Shown here in pieces: positions 50,337-59,449 of a DNA stretch of 64,000 nucleotides; the first letter of the stretch is position 1; the number at the start of each line of letters is the position of its first letter. The notes under the pieces are model-generated. The model saw only the letters and a program-made list of their open reading frames with translations, was not told where the DNA came from and made no database searches. The translations under genes and the position numbers were made by a program. The DNA is from Carnobacterium inhibens subsp. inhibens DSM 13024 (GTDB taxonomy: Bacteria > Bacillota > Bacilli > Lactobacillales > Carnobacteriaceae). Location of the stretch: positions 2,036,501-2,100,500 of the forward strand of contig NZ_JQIV01000006.1 of assembly GCF_000746825.1 (NCBI RefSeq), given 5' to 3'.

Positions 50337-53165
50337 ATGAAAAGAAAAGATTTAGTTTATCAGTTTGTTAAACAGCACACGGAAAACCTTACGAGTGATG
50401 AGATTGAGTTTGGTTCAGGAATTACGACAATTGAAATTTCTGAAGCATTGAATATTATTCGCAACAACGTAAGTAAGGAACTCAACCTTTTAGTTCGCGA
50501 AGGTAAAATAACAAAACTTGAAGGCAGACCTGTGCGATATGTTGACAGCAGTTGCTTAAAATGGAAACCACTAACTACGATCGTAAAGTCCTATAAAGAT
50601 GAAACATTGATCAAAAAAGATCCTTTATTAGAACAAAAAGAGGATGCTAGAAAAAATGATCATAATTTATTTGAATACATGATTGGTTCAAATGGAAGCT
50701 TAAAAAATCAAATGGAACAAGCAAAAGCTGCAATATTTTATCCGCCAAAAGGATTAAACAGTTTGATTATTGGGCCGACTGGTTCAGGAAAAACTTTCTT
50801 TGCTAATGCGATGTATCAATATTCGCAAGATAAAGGAATTATCGAACCAAATCAATCCTTGATTATTTTTAACTGTGCAGACTATTCGCAAAACCCGCAG
50901 TTATTGATGTCCCATTTATTTGGGCATGCTAAAGGGGCCTATACAGGAGCTACAGAAGCAAAAGATGGTTTGCTGTTGAAAGCAGATAACAATATGTTGT
51001 TTCTAGATGAAATCCATCGGTTACCTCCTGAAGGTCAAGAAATGCTGTTTTATTTTATGGATACAGGAACTTTTCAGCCTATGGGAGAAACAGAAAAAAG
51101 GGTATCCGCTAAAGTCAGAATTATTTGTGCAACAACAGAAGACCCGAATTCAGCGTTACTAAAGACCTTTGTAAGACGTATTCCTGTTACAATTCAGTTG
51201 CCAGCTTTCAATGATCGTCCAGCAAATGAGCGAGTCAAATTGCTTAAATTACTGTTGTCGATTGAAGCAAAACGCATTGACAAAAGAATCGTAGTCGATG
51301 AAAATGTTGTTAAAGCTTTGCTGGGAAGTGTAACTTATGGAAACATTGGTCAGCTGAAATCCAGTATTCAATTAGCTTGTGCCAAAGCATTTTTAAATAG
51401 TATGGACAATACTGAAGAAATGCTGATCAACATAGAAGGATTAACAGGAGAACTGCAAGAAGGGCTGATCAATATTGCCCGGAACCGTGAGGAATTGAAT
51501 GAGATTTCTAATTATCTCGAACCGCTGATGGTCATTCATCCTAAAGATTCCGTATATATTTTGGATCAAGATTCTTACGAACTGCCTTTTAATTTATATG
51601 AGATTATTGGCGATAAAGCTGTGATGCTTAAAGATGAAGGGTTAAATCAAGATGACATTGAGAACTTTATTACCACTGATATCAATCTTCATTTAAAATC
51701 TTTTTATAAAACGAATCAATTGTCTCCCAATAACGAGCAGAACTTAAAAGATATTGTGGAACAAGAAGTTATTACATTGACTAAAGAAGTTTGGAAAATG
51801 GCCGAAGAACATTTAGGATACCATTTCAAACAAAACTTTTTATATGCTATGAGTTTACATCTAAGTTCATTTATCAAGCGATCTAAAGAAGGCTTTGTTC
51901 AAATAAAACAAAATAGTGAATTAGATAAGTTGATTTTAAGTTATCAAAAAGAATACGAAGTAGCTATTATGATCAAGAATCATATGAAAGAAAACTATCA
52001 AATCATTGTTCCAGAGGTGGAATGTTGGTACCTAACGATGTTGCTAGTGTCTTTAAAAGAGCCAAACAACTTAGGCGATGTAGGTATTGTTGTTGCGGCA
52101 CACGGACGTTCAACAGCTACAAGTATGGTTCAAGTTGTCGCTAAATTATTAGATGTAAAAAATATCGCTGCTGTAGATATGCCTTTAGATATGAGTCCGC
52201 AACAAGCCTATATATTAGTGTTAGAAGCAATTCAAAATGTTGATGCAGGCAAAGGTGTATTATTATTAGTAGATATGGGTTCCTTGACGACTTTTGGCGT
52301 GAAAGCTATGAGAGACACAGATATAGCGGTGCAAACGTTAGATATGGTGACAACTCCTCTTGTACTAGAAGCTGCACGTAAAACCTCATTAATGGATAAC
52401 CAGCTAGATGAAATTTATTGGTCTTTAAAAAACTTTAGAGGATACAGCAATCTTCCTGAAGATAAACTAGTTGTTTTATCGCCAACTAGACAAGAAGAAA
52501 TCAATAAACCAAAAGCAATTATTACGATTTGTTCTACAGGTGAAGGAACAGCTGTCAGAATAAAAGAACGTATGGAAAGTCTGCTGGAAGATTTTATTGA
52601 TGAAACAATTGAGATTTTTACGATTTCTTTAATTGGTATGGATGAAGAGGTGCAAAAAATTGCTCAAGAGTATCAAATATTAGCTACCGCTGGAGTGGCT
52701 AAACCAACGTTGGATGCTCCGCATCTAACATTAGAAGAATTGTTCCAGTCTTCAGGGGACAAAAGAGTTAGACAAGTGATCTTAGACTATCAATACGCTG
52801 AAGGAAATTATGCTGAATCAATGGATACAAAACAACTTTGTGAGGAGTATTTAGCTACTTACTTTACCTTCCTTAATCCGCGTAAGTTTATTGATATTCT
52901 TTGGAATTACACTGAAGTTATTGAAGAGAAATTAGATAAAACACTTAGCAACAGTGTCCAAATAGGTCTTTTAATGCATGTAGCTGGTGTTATTGAACGA
53001 GTATTGTTTAGAGACCCTCTTAGCAAATCAAGCGAAACGATCGATGAAAGTTCGATTTATTACCAAGCGGTTAATGAAGCTAACTCATTACTAGAAAACC
53101 AATTGAATATAACTATTCCTGACTCTGAAATAGTTTATATTGTAAAAATAGTCGATGAACAGTAA
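50337..53165 (+). CDS. LevR/ManR-type sigma-54-dependent activator with PRD and PTS domains
   Basis: 942 aa. In order: a winged-helix N-terminus (about 1-70), an AAA+ sigma-54 activator domain (about 110-345, Walker A GPTGSGKT 146-153, GAYTGA loop 200-205, DEIH 224-227), a PRD (about 460-560), an EIIA-Man-like domain (about 575-700, GIVVAAHGRST), an EIIB-like segment (about 725-800) and a second PRD. Such proteins turn on mannose-family PTS operons with RpoN when phosphorylated by the PTS. A mannose-family EIIB gene follows, but no IIA, IIC or IID genes. Confidence 0.93.
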   Translation: MKRKDLVYQFVKQHTENLTSDEIEFGSGITTIEISEALNIIRNNVSKELNLLVREGKITKLEGRPVRYVDSSCLKWKPLTTIVKSYKDETLIKKDPLLEQKEDARKNDHNLFEYMIGSNGSLKNQMEQAKAAIFYPPKGLNSLIIGPTGSGKTFFANAMYQYSQDKGIIEPNQSLIIFNCADYSQNPQLLMSHLFGHAKGAYTGATEAKDGLLLKADNNMLFLDEIHRLPPEGQEMLFYFMDTGTFQPMGETEKRVSAKVRIICATTEDPNSALLKTFVRRIPVTIQLPAFNDRPANERVKLLKLLLSIEAKRIDKRIVVDENVVKALLGSVTYGNIGQLKSSIQLACAKAFLNSMDNTEEMLINIEGLTGELQEGLINIARNREELNEISNYLEPLMVIHPKDSVYILDQDSYELPFNLYEIIGDKAVMLKDEGLNQDDIENFITTDINLHLKSFYKTNQLSPNNEQNLKDIVEQEVITLTKEVWKMAEEHLGYHFKQNFLYAMSLHLSSFIKRSKEGFVQIKQNSELDKLILSYQKEYEVAIMIKNHMKENYQIIVPEVECWYLTMLLVSLKEPNNLGDVGIVVAAHGRSTATSMVQVVAKLLDVKNIAAVDMPLDMSPQQAYILVLEAIQNVDAGKGVLLLVDMGSLTTFGVKAMRDTDIAVQTLDMVTTPLVLEAARKTSLMDNQLDEIYWSLKNFRGYSNLPEDKLVVLSPTRQEEINKPKAIITICSTGEGTAVRIKERMESLLEDFIDETIEIFTISLIGMDEEVQKIAQEYQILATAGVAKPTLDAPHLTLEELFQSSGDKRVRQVILDYQYAEGNYAESMDTKQLCEEYLATYFTFLNPRKFIDILWNYTEVIEEKLDKTLSNSVQIGLLMHVAGVIERVLFRDPLSKSSETIDESSIYYQAVNEANSLLENQLNITIPDSEIVYIVKIVDEQ

Positions 53166-53186
53166 GACGGATTAAACACAGAATAA

Positions 53187-53231
53187 AGAGAGTATCGATA
53201 CACAAAAAACAGTGTGTCAATGCTCTTTTTA
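53187..53231 (+). terminator. Terminator after the LevR-type gene
   Basis: A stem of about 17 bp with G-U pairs (53187-53203 with 53212-53228) followed by Ts. Confidence 0.8.
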
Positions 53232-53368
53232 TACTTGTTGTTCCCTTAATGCTGAAAAAAGATACAGTGAAATGGGCATGAAGTTTTCATATAAAAACAG
53301 TATATAGACCAGAAAGAATGGTATAAGCTGTTTATAATTTTAACCTATGATAAGGAGAATGATTTACC

Positions 53369-53866
53369 ATGACAATGGAAATTCGATTGGCTCGTATTGA
53401 TGATCGATTGATTCACGGTCAAGTTGCAACCGTATGGGCAAAAGAAACAAAAGTAAACCGAATTTTGGTAGTAAGTGATGAAGTCGCAAAAGATATGTTA
53501 AGAAAAACATTATTAAAACAAGCTGCTCCTCCAGGTGTTCATACAAACGTTATTACGATTGATAAAATGATTGCCATTTTTAATGACCCTAAATTTGATA
53601 GTTTCAAAACAATGTTATTGTTTACTAATCCTTATGATGCTAGAAGAGTAGTTGAAGGTGGAGTAGTCTTAAAATCCATCAATATTGGTGGGATGAGTTT
53701 TTCAGAGGGGAAAAAGATGATCACAAATGCCGTTGCAGTGAATAACCAAGATATAAAAGACTTGAAGTATTTAAGCAATCAAGGAATCGAGTTAGAGATA
53801 CGTAAAGTAGCAGCGGACAGTAAAGTTTATATGATGGATTTATTGAAAAAAGAAAAAATGATATAA
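53369..53866 (+). CDS. PTS EIIB component, mannose/fructose/sorbose family, orphan
   Basis: 165 aa. The phosphorylatable His16 lies in IDDRLIHGQVATVW, and the rest of the EIIB-Man fold is visible (LFTNPYDARRVVEGGV, INIGGMSFSEGKKMI, GIELEIRKVAADS). It is complete but stands alone, with no IIA, IIC or IID gene nearby. It may serve another EII complex, act as a phosphorylation partner of the LevR-type activator, or be the relic of a lost operon. A weak sigma-54-like site lies 80 bp upstream. Confidence 0.92.
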   Translation: MTMEIRLARIDDRLIHGQVATVWAKETKVNRILVVSDEVAKDMLRKTLLKQAAPPGVHTNVITIDKMIAIFNDPKFDSFKTMLLFTNPYDARRVVEGGVVLKSINIGGMSFSEGKKMITNAVAVNNQDIKDLKYLSNQGIELEIRKVAADSKVYMMDLLKKEKMI

Positions 53867-53962
53867 CCTCTAGTCAAATAGGTTTGTTTATTCTAATTGC
53901 AGTCATTTTGGATAAATGGATCTATGACTTTTAGTGTGGATAGATTAGAGTATGTTTTAATA

Positions 53963-54094
53963 CTAGTTTGACGAAAGGAAAATAGCCACTAAACAGACAA
54001 AGGCACGATAAACTATTGCGAGTTTATCATACCGTCTTGTTGCAAGAGGCCCAACTGTTTCGAAAATGGACCGATTTGACAATGATATGGGAAA
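53963..54094 (-). pseudogene. IS5-family transposase, C-terminal remnant
   Basis: On the minus strand, 43 codons end at a TAG (53963-53965). They include FETVGPLATRRYDKLAIVYRAF and VAIFLSS. The ATRYDKLA-type segment followed by a hydrophobic tail is typical of the C-terminus of IS5/IS427-type transposases. A stop codon interrupts the frame upstream and no catalytic residues are left, so this is a decayed fragment. Confidence 0.75.
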
Positions 54095-54144
54095 TTACTG
54101 TCGCTTTCAACGGAGAATCTTATTTAAGTTGGGGTATTGAACCT

Positions 54145-54450
54145 TGATTGGACTAACTCAGAACCGTTTACTGTTTGAGTAGACGCAATAAGCTTTAATT
54201 CGATTAACTCAGAATCGTATTCCGTTTGAGTAGACACAATAAGCTATAATTCGGTTAACTCAGAACCGTTTTTCATTTGAGTAGGCATAATAAGCCATAA
54301 TTCGATTAACTCAGAACCGTTTACCGTTTGAATAGACGCAATAAGCTATAATTCGGTTAACTCAGAACCGTTTTCCATTTGAGTAGACGCAATACGATTT
54401 AGTTCGACCAATTTAGAATAGGATACCAGTTGAATGGATCAAATCTAAGA
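54145..54450. repeat. 51-bp tandem repeat array
   Basis: Five clear copies with an exact 51-bp period (CTCAGAA at 54157, 54208, 54259, 54310 and 54361), plus a diverged sixth from 54412. Each unit holds a short dyad (ACTCAGA...TTTGAGT). Stops occur in all six frames, so the repeat is not coding. Copies differ by several substitutions, so the array is not very recent. Confidence 0.95.
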
Positions 54451-54503
54451 GATAATACCATTCTTTCCATTAACATTCATCTTAGAGAATGTGTCAAATA
54501 ATT

Positions 54504-54555
54504 AAAAAAAAGAACGGTATAGGGGTAAAGTTGTTCCTATACCGTTCTTTTTTTT
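54504..54555. terminator. Long, probably bidirectional terminator before serC
   Basis: A 20-bp perfect stem (54504-54523 with 54536-54555) with eight As at one end and eight Ts at the other. Confidence 0.93.
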
Positions 54556-54602
54556 GCTCAGTTATAAAAAAATCAAATTTGTCTTTTTAAATAACAAAAT
54601 AC

Positions 54603-54611
54603 TGGTATAAT
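54603..54611 (+). promoter_or_regulatory. Extended -10 promoter of serC-serA
   Basis: TGGTATAAT is a TGN-extended perfect TATAAT, 46 bp before serC. The nearest -35-like TTGTCT is 21 bp away. Confidence 0.6.
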
Positions 54612-54657
54612 TAAAATTAGATTAATTTTTATAATACATTATTAGGAGCGGATTAAA

Positions 54658-55737
54658 ATGGAACGAGTTTTCAATTTTTCAGCAGGACCAGCTATCATGC
54701 CGGTGCCTGTATTAAAAATCATTCAAAAAGATTTATTATCTTATCAAGGCAGTGGTATGTCGGTAATGGAATTGAGTCACCGCTCCTCTTTATTTCAATC
54801 CATTATAAATGATGCAGAATCACTTTTACGTGAATTAATGGAAATTCCTTCAAATTATAAAGTATTATTTCTTCAAGGTGGAGCGAGTTTGCAATTTACG
54901 ATGGTACCATTAAATTTAGGGAAAAATAAAGTAGCCTATGTTGATACTGGAAGCTGGTCTAAAAAAGCCATAGAAGAAGCTCAAAAAGTAGAAGGCTTAA
55001 CAGTAGACGTTATTGCTAGTTCTAAAGAAAATCATTATGCTAAAAATCCTATTATTCCTTTAGTTGATAAAGAATATGACTATTTACACATAACAACGAA
55101 TAATACTATTGAAGGAACGGCTTTTTTGAACATTCCAACTAATATAAATGTTCCTGTAGTTGCGGATATGTCTTCTAATATTTTATCGAGCAGTTACAAT
55201 GTCTCTGATTTTGGATTAATTTATGCTGGTGCTCAAAAAAATATTGGCCCTTCTGGTTTGACGGTCGTTATTATTCGTGAGGATTTAATGGAGCAAAAGA
55301 ATCAGTTACCTGCAATGTTGGATTATAAAGTTCAAACAGATAATGGTTCTATGTACAATACGCCGCCGACTTTTGCGATTTATGCTGCAAAATTAATGTT
55401 TGAGTGGCTAAAAGAATTAGGCGGTGTTGCAGAGATAGAAAAAATTAATCGAACAAAAGCTGAATTGCTTTATGAAGCTATTGAAAACTCAACATTGTAT
55501 CGTTCTCCAGTGTCTGCAGAGTCACGTTCCTTGACCAATATTCCATTTCTGACTGGAAAAGAAGAGTTGGACAAATTATTTATCATACAAGCTGAAAGTA
55601 AAGGATTTATGAATTTAAAAGGTCATCGCTCAGTAGGTGGAATGAGAGCCAGTTTATATAATGCTTTTCCATTAGAAGGTGTAAAAGCATTGGTTGCTTT
55701 TATGAAAGAATTTGAAGCAAACGTAGGAGGAGTATAA
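54658..55737 (+). CDS. serC: Phosphoserine aminotransferase
   Basis: 359 aa PLP enzyme, second step of serine synthesis (3-phosphohydroxypyruvate to phosphoserine). The PLP lysine Lys194 is in [13 protein letters not shown]-terminal FNFSAGPA and the MELSHRS motif are typical, as is the C-terminal [15 protein letters not shown]. serA follows with one base between the stop and start. Confidence 0.96.
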   Translation: MERVFNFSAGPAIMPVPVLKIIQKDLLSYQGSGMSVMELSHRSSLFQSIINDAESLLRELMEIPSNYKVLFLQGGASLQFTMVPLNLGKNKVAYVDTGSWSKKAIEEAQKVEGLTVDVIASSKENHYAKNPIIPLVDKEYDYLHITTNNTIEGTAFLNIPTNINVPVVADMSSNILSSSYNVSDFGLIYAGAQKNIGPSGLTVVIIREDLMEQKNQLPAMLDYKVQTDNGSMYNTPPTFAIYAAKLMFEWLKELGGVAEIEKINRTKAELLYEAIENSTLYRSPVSAESRSLTNIPFLTGKEELDKLFIIQAESKGFMNLKGHRSVGGMRASLYNAFPLEGVKALVAFMKEFEANVGGV

Positions 55738-55738
55738 G

Positions 55739-56920
55739 ATGTACACTATTAAAACGTATAATGCTATAGCAGAAGAAGGCCTAAAAAAGTTTAATATAGA
55801 AAATTATCAATTAAATCAAACGGATGATCCGGATGGGATAGTACTAAGAAGTCAAAATCTTCATGATATGAAGTTTTCAAGTCAGTTAAAGGCCATTGCA
55901 CGTGCGGGTGCCGGTACGAATAATATCCCTATACAAGAGTGCACTGAAAAAGGCATCGTTGTTTTTAATACACCAGGAGCTAATGCAAATGCGGTAAAAG
56001 AATTGGTATTAGCTAGCCTGTTATTAGCGGTTCGTCCAATAATTGAAGGTGTAGAGTGGGTAAAAACACTTGAAGGACCAGATGTAGATAAAAAAGTAGA
56101 GGCAGAAAAAAAACGCTTTGTAGGAAGTGAACTAGCAGGCAAGCAATTAGGGGTTATCGGTTTAGGATCAATTGGTGCGATGGTAGCAAATGATGCTTAT
56201 CGTTTAGGGATGGACGTTGTTGGCTATGATCCTTATGTTTCAGTTGATACGGCTTGGAGTATCTCTAGCAGGGTAAAACGGGTACTGTCTATTGAAGAAG
56301 TATTGACAACTTCAGACTATATAACTGTCCATGTTCCTCTGTTAGATTCAACCCGAGCAATGATTAGTGCTGAGAAGCTGGCTTTAATAAAAAAGGAAGC
56401 CGTTTTATTGAATTTTGCTCGCGGCGAATTAGTAGATCTGGATGCAGTTATTTCTGCTCTTAAAAATGGACAACTAAAAAGCTATTTGACCGATTTTGCT
56501 GATGAGCGTCTGATTGAGATGGATAATGTGGTCGTGTTGCCTCATTTAGGCGCTTCAACCGAAGAAGCGGAAATCAATTGTGCCAAAATGGCTTCAAAGA
56601 CATTAAAGTATTTCTTAGAAACTGGAAACATCGTTCATTCTGTCAATTTTCCGACAGTAGAGATGGTTCTTAATTTTCCACTTCGTTTAGCAATTATTAA
56701 TCGAAATATCACCAATATGGTAGCGCAGATGTCTATTGGGTTAGCTGAATATGGTGTAAATATCGTGAATATTATGAATAAAAGCCGCGGAGATTATGCA
56801 TATACATTAATTGATATCGAATCTATTCCAGAAGAGAAATTAATGGATATCGTGAATAGAATAAAAAGTGTCGCAGGTATTTTAAGCGTTCGAGTAATAA
56901 AAAATGAGAGCATAAAGTAG
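55739..56920 (+). CDS. serA: D-3-phosphoglycerate dehydrogenase
   Basis: 393 aa, the short form without the intervening domain. It oxidises 3-phosphoglycerate, the first step of serine synthesis. The NAD motif is GVIGLGSIGAMVAND, the catalytic region reads LLNFARGELVD and LPHLGASTEEAE, and a C-terminal ACT domain (about 320-393) may bind serine for feedback control. It is translationally close to serC and followed 11 bases later by the DUF1015 gene. Confidence 0.95.
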   Translation: MYTIKTYNAIAEEGLKKFNIENYQLNQTDDPDGIVLRSQNLHDMKFSSQLKAIARAGAGTNNIPIQECTEKGIVVFNTPGANANAVKELVLASLLLAVRPIIEGVEWVKTLEGPDVDKKVEAEKKRFVGSELAGKQLGVIGLGSIGAMVANDAYRLGMDVVGYDPYVSVDTAWSISSRVKRVLSIEEVLTTSDYITVHVPLLDSTRAMISAEKLALIKKEAVLLNFARGELVDLDAVISALKNGQLKSYLTDFADERLIEMDNVVVLPHLGASTEEAEINCAKMASKTLKYFLETGNIVHSVNFPTVEMVLNFPLRLAIINRNITNMVAQMSIGLAEYGVNIVNIMNKSRGDYAYTLIDIESIPEEKLMDIVNRIKSVAGILSVRVIKNESIK

Positions 56921-56931
56921 GAGGAGAAATC

Positions 56932-58173
56932 ATGGTGAAAATCAAACCTTTTAAAGCTATCCGTCCAGAACCAACGTATGCCGGAGACATAGCCTCTCTT
57001 CCTTATGATGTGCTGAGCACAAAAGAAGCACGAATACTAGGGGATCAGAATGAAAAATCTTTTTTACACATTGATAAAGCAGAAATAGATTTAGCTGAAG
57101 AAAACTCTCCATATGCAGAAGAAGTGTATCTAAGAGCGGTAAGCAATTTAAAAGAGTTCTTAAAAAAAGAGTGGCTGGTACAGGATCAGCAGGAACAATT
57201 CTATCTGTATCAATTGACCATGAATGGACGTTCACAGATGGGACTAGTAGTCTGTGCATCGATTGAAGATTATCTAGAAAACAATATCAAAAAGCATGAA
57301 TTTACACGTGAAGAAAAAGAATTGGACCGCATTCGGCACGTCGATGCAACAGATGCGAATACAAGTCCAATATTTTTAACTTACCGGGATGAAGAAGCCG
57401 TCAATACACTGATTGAACAATGGGTAGCAGACCATGCGCCTGTTTATCATTTTTCTAGTTTCCATTCTGTTGAACATAAAGTATGGGTAATTGATCAATC
57501 AATTATTATTGATCAGTTAAGACAACTATTTGAACAAAATGTAACAGAATTGTACATTGCTGATGGGCATCATCGAACAGAATCAGCTGTTAAAGTAGCT
57601 TTAAAAAGAAAAGAAGCATCTCCTAATGCATCAATTGAAGAAGAATTTAATTACTTTTTAGCTGTCCTTTTTCCAAAATCGCAATTGGCTATTTTAGATT
57701 ATAATCGAGTAGTAAATGAAGTGATTCCAGAAGATTTTTTAGAAAAGTTAGCGAATAAATTTGATGTTGAAAAAGTATCTTCTAGTTATAAACCGGTACA
57801 GACAAAAACAATGGGAATGTACTTAAAAAAGGAATGGTACAAATTAACGATAAAACCAGATTTTATGTCAGATGACCCAGTAAAAGGGCTGGACGTTTCG
57901 CTTTTACAAGAATATGTCTTGACGCCATTATTCGATATCAAAGATATTCGAACAGATAAACGAATCGATTTTATTGGTGGAATCAGAGGAATGGAAGCAT
58001 TAAGTGAGGCTGTTGATAATGGACAGTTTACAGTAGCTTTTTCAATGTATCCGACAAAAATCGACGAATTGATACGAGTTGCGGATAGTGGAAAAGTATT
58101 GCCTCCAAAATCAACTTGGTTTGAACCGAAATTGTTAAGTGGTTTATTTATCCATGATCTTGAAAGTAACTAA
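56932..58173 (+). CDS. DUF1015 family protein in the serine operon
   Basis: 413 aa. The N-terminus (VKIKPFKAIRPEPTYAGDIASLPYDV) and the IADGHHRTESAVKVA segment are hallmarks of the DUF1015 family. There are no membrane or signal segments. The catalytic role is not settled to my knowledge. Its fixed place after serC-serA suggests a role in serine metabolism. No phosphoserine phosphatase gene is seen in the window, so a part in the last step is possible but unproven. Confidence 0.85.
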   Translation: MVKIKPFKAIRPEPTYAGDIASLPYDVLSTKEARILGDQNEKSFLHIDKAEIDLAEENSPYAEEVYLRAVSNLKEFLKKEWLVQDQQEQFYLYQLTMNGRSQMGLVVCASIEDYLENNIKKHEFTREEKELDRIRHVDATDANTSPIFLTYRDEEAVNTLIEQWVADHAPVYHFSSFHSVEHKVWVIDQSIIIDQLRQLFEQNVTELYIADGHHRTESAVKVALKRKEASPNASIEEEFNYFLAVLFPKSQLAILDYNRVVNEVIPEDFLEKLANKFDVEKVSSSYKPVQTKTMGMYLKKEWYKLTIKPDFMSDDPVKGLDVSLLQEYVLTPLFDIKDIRTDKRIDFIGGIRGMEALSEAVDNGQFTVAFSMYPTKIDELIRVADSGKVLPPKSTWFEPKLLSGLFIHDLESN

Positions 58174-58278
58174 ATAGTAGCAAATCATTAGGGAAGAACT
58201 TCTTTATTTTCTAGTAATTTACTATTTTTTATGTTAGAGTTAGGGGTAGAAGAAACGGTAGACAGGAGGGCAATGAAA

Positions 58279-58515
58279 TTGTACGATACACTTTTAATTG
58301 CTGAACTAATTATTTCAGTTTTACTTATTATTGTAGTCGCTATGCAACCTACAAAAACAAACAATGCTGCTAGTGCATTTACTGGCGGGGCTGAACAGTT
58401 ATTTGGGAAACAAAAAGCACGTGGATTTGAAGCAGTATTGCAACGTGCTACAGTAGTACTCGGAATATTATTCTTTGCGTTGGCACTTGCTCTTGCTTAT
58501 ATAGCAATTCATTAA
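58279..58515 (+). CDS. secG: Preprotein translocase subunit SecG
   Basis: 78 aa. Two membrane segments flank the conserved GGAEQLFGKQKARGFEAVLQR loop. SecG stimulates SecYEG translocation. I chose TTG 58279 because AGGAGG (58264-58269) is nine bases before it and it gives the family N-terminus (MYDTLL). ATG 58273 is only three bases from the ribosome site, and the frame is open further upstream without support. The secG-esterase-rnr-smpB order matches Bacillus. Confidence 0.88.
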   Translation: MYDTLLIAELIISVLLIIVVAMQPTKTNNAASAFTGGAEQLFGKQKARGFEAVLQRATVVLGILFFALALALAYIAIH

Positions 58516-58526
58516 TGAACTTAGTG

Positions 58527-58559
58527 AAGCTACCTGAAAACTTCAGGTAGCTTTTTTTT
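58527..58559 (+). terminator. Terminator after secG
   Basis: A perfect 12-bp stem (58527-58538 with 58542-58553) with a long T-run. Confidence 0.93.
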
Positions 58560-58693
58560 CTAAAAAAAATATTTTTATCCAGACTAAATAGGGTAATTTT
58601 TTTAAAAAAGTCGTTTATAGTGTTTGAGTATGAAAAAATGAAGATTTACAGTAAAATAGTAGAATAAAGACTTACAAGAAACGAGGAGTAGAA

Positions 58694-59446
58694 ATGGCAA
58701 TACACTCATTTTTTTTTGAAAAGGGTCCTCAAGCAGTAATCTTGATGCATGCGTATTCCAGCACACCCAATGATGTACGAATGTTGGCAAGAGCCTTAGA
58801 GAAGGAAAATTATACGGTCTATGCGCCTTTATTTAATGGGCACGGAACAGATGATCCCGAAGATATTTTAGCAGCATCTCCAAAAGATTGGGTAAGAGAT
58901 GCAAAAGAAGCTATCCACTTCCTAAAAGAAAAAGGGTATCAAGAAATAGCCGTTTTTGGGTTATCTTTAGGCGGCATAATCGCAACAAAAATGCTGGTTG
59001 ATAGTGAACCGATAGTGGCAGGTGGAACATTTTGTTCACCAGTTGTAAACTTTCACAGTGAAAATAATGTTAAAGAAGCATTTTTAACATTAGTACGAAT
59101 AATGAAAAAGAAAGCAGGTTATTCGGAACTAGAGATAAATGACCGGATGCCAGAAGTAGAACGTAAATTAACAAATCAATTAACTGAATTAAACGAATTA
59201 ACCAAATCAATGGGAAATCAGTACAGTGAGATAAAGAAACCAGTTTTTATCGCGCAAGCTGGTCAAGACGAAATGATCAACCCGGAGCTTTCTATAGCTT
59301 TTAAAGAGTCATTGAAACAAGCTCCTGTGGTAGATTTTCATTGGTATGAAGACAGTAAACATGCTGTAACCGTGGGTGTAGATCGTAAAGCGTTGCAAAC
59401 AGATGTCAGCAGCTTTTTAAAACAGTTAGATTGGAATGGAGGATAA
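58694..59446 (+). CDS. est: Carboxylesterase, alpha/beta hydrolase (YvaK/Est30-like)
   Basis: 250 aa. The nucleophile Ser91 lies in the elbow GLSLGG, with Asp in AQAGQDEMINPE and His in DSKHAVTVG completing the triad. HAYSSTPNDVRMLA forms the oxyanion-hole region. It hydrolyses short-chain esters in related proteins. The physiological substrate is unknown. It lies between secG and rnr, as in Bacillus, and ends three bases before rnr. Confidence 0.9.
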   Translation: MAIHSFFFEKGPQAVILMHAYSSTPNDVRMLARALEKENYTVYAPLFNGHGTDDPEDILAASPKDWVRDAKEAIHFLKEKGYQEIAVFGLSLGGIIATKMLVDSEPIVAGGTFCSPVVNFHSENNVKEAFLTLVRIMKKKAGYSELEINDRMPEVERKLTNQLTELNELTKSMGNQYSEIKKPVFIAQAGQDEMINPELSIAFKESLKQAPVVDFHWYEDSKHAVTVGVDRKALQTDVSSFLKQLDWNGG

Positions 59447-59449
59447 AAA

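Larger units (their letters stand above)
53867..54657. other. Non-coding region with IS remnant and 51-bp repeats
   Basis: 791 bp without an intact gene. It holds a transposase C-terminal fragment on the minus strand (53963-54094), an array of 51-bp repeats (54145-54450), a long probably bidirectional terminator (54504-54555) and the serC promoter (54603-54611). Confidence 0.85.

Noticed and set aside
53340-53368. Sigma-A promoter at TATAAT near 53331 for the EIIB gene
   Set aside because: No -35 at 16-18 bp spacing and no TG extension, so I did not list it.
54145-54450. CRISPR array
   Set aside because: The 51-bp units are contiguous with no unique spacers, and no cas genes are present.
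54145-54450. Repeat-encoded protein (51 is a multiple of three)
   Set aside because: Stop codons occur in every unit in all six frames.
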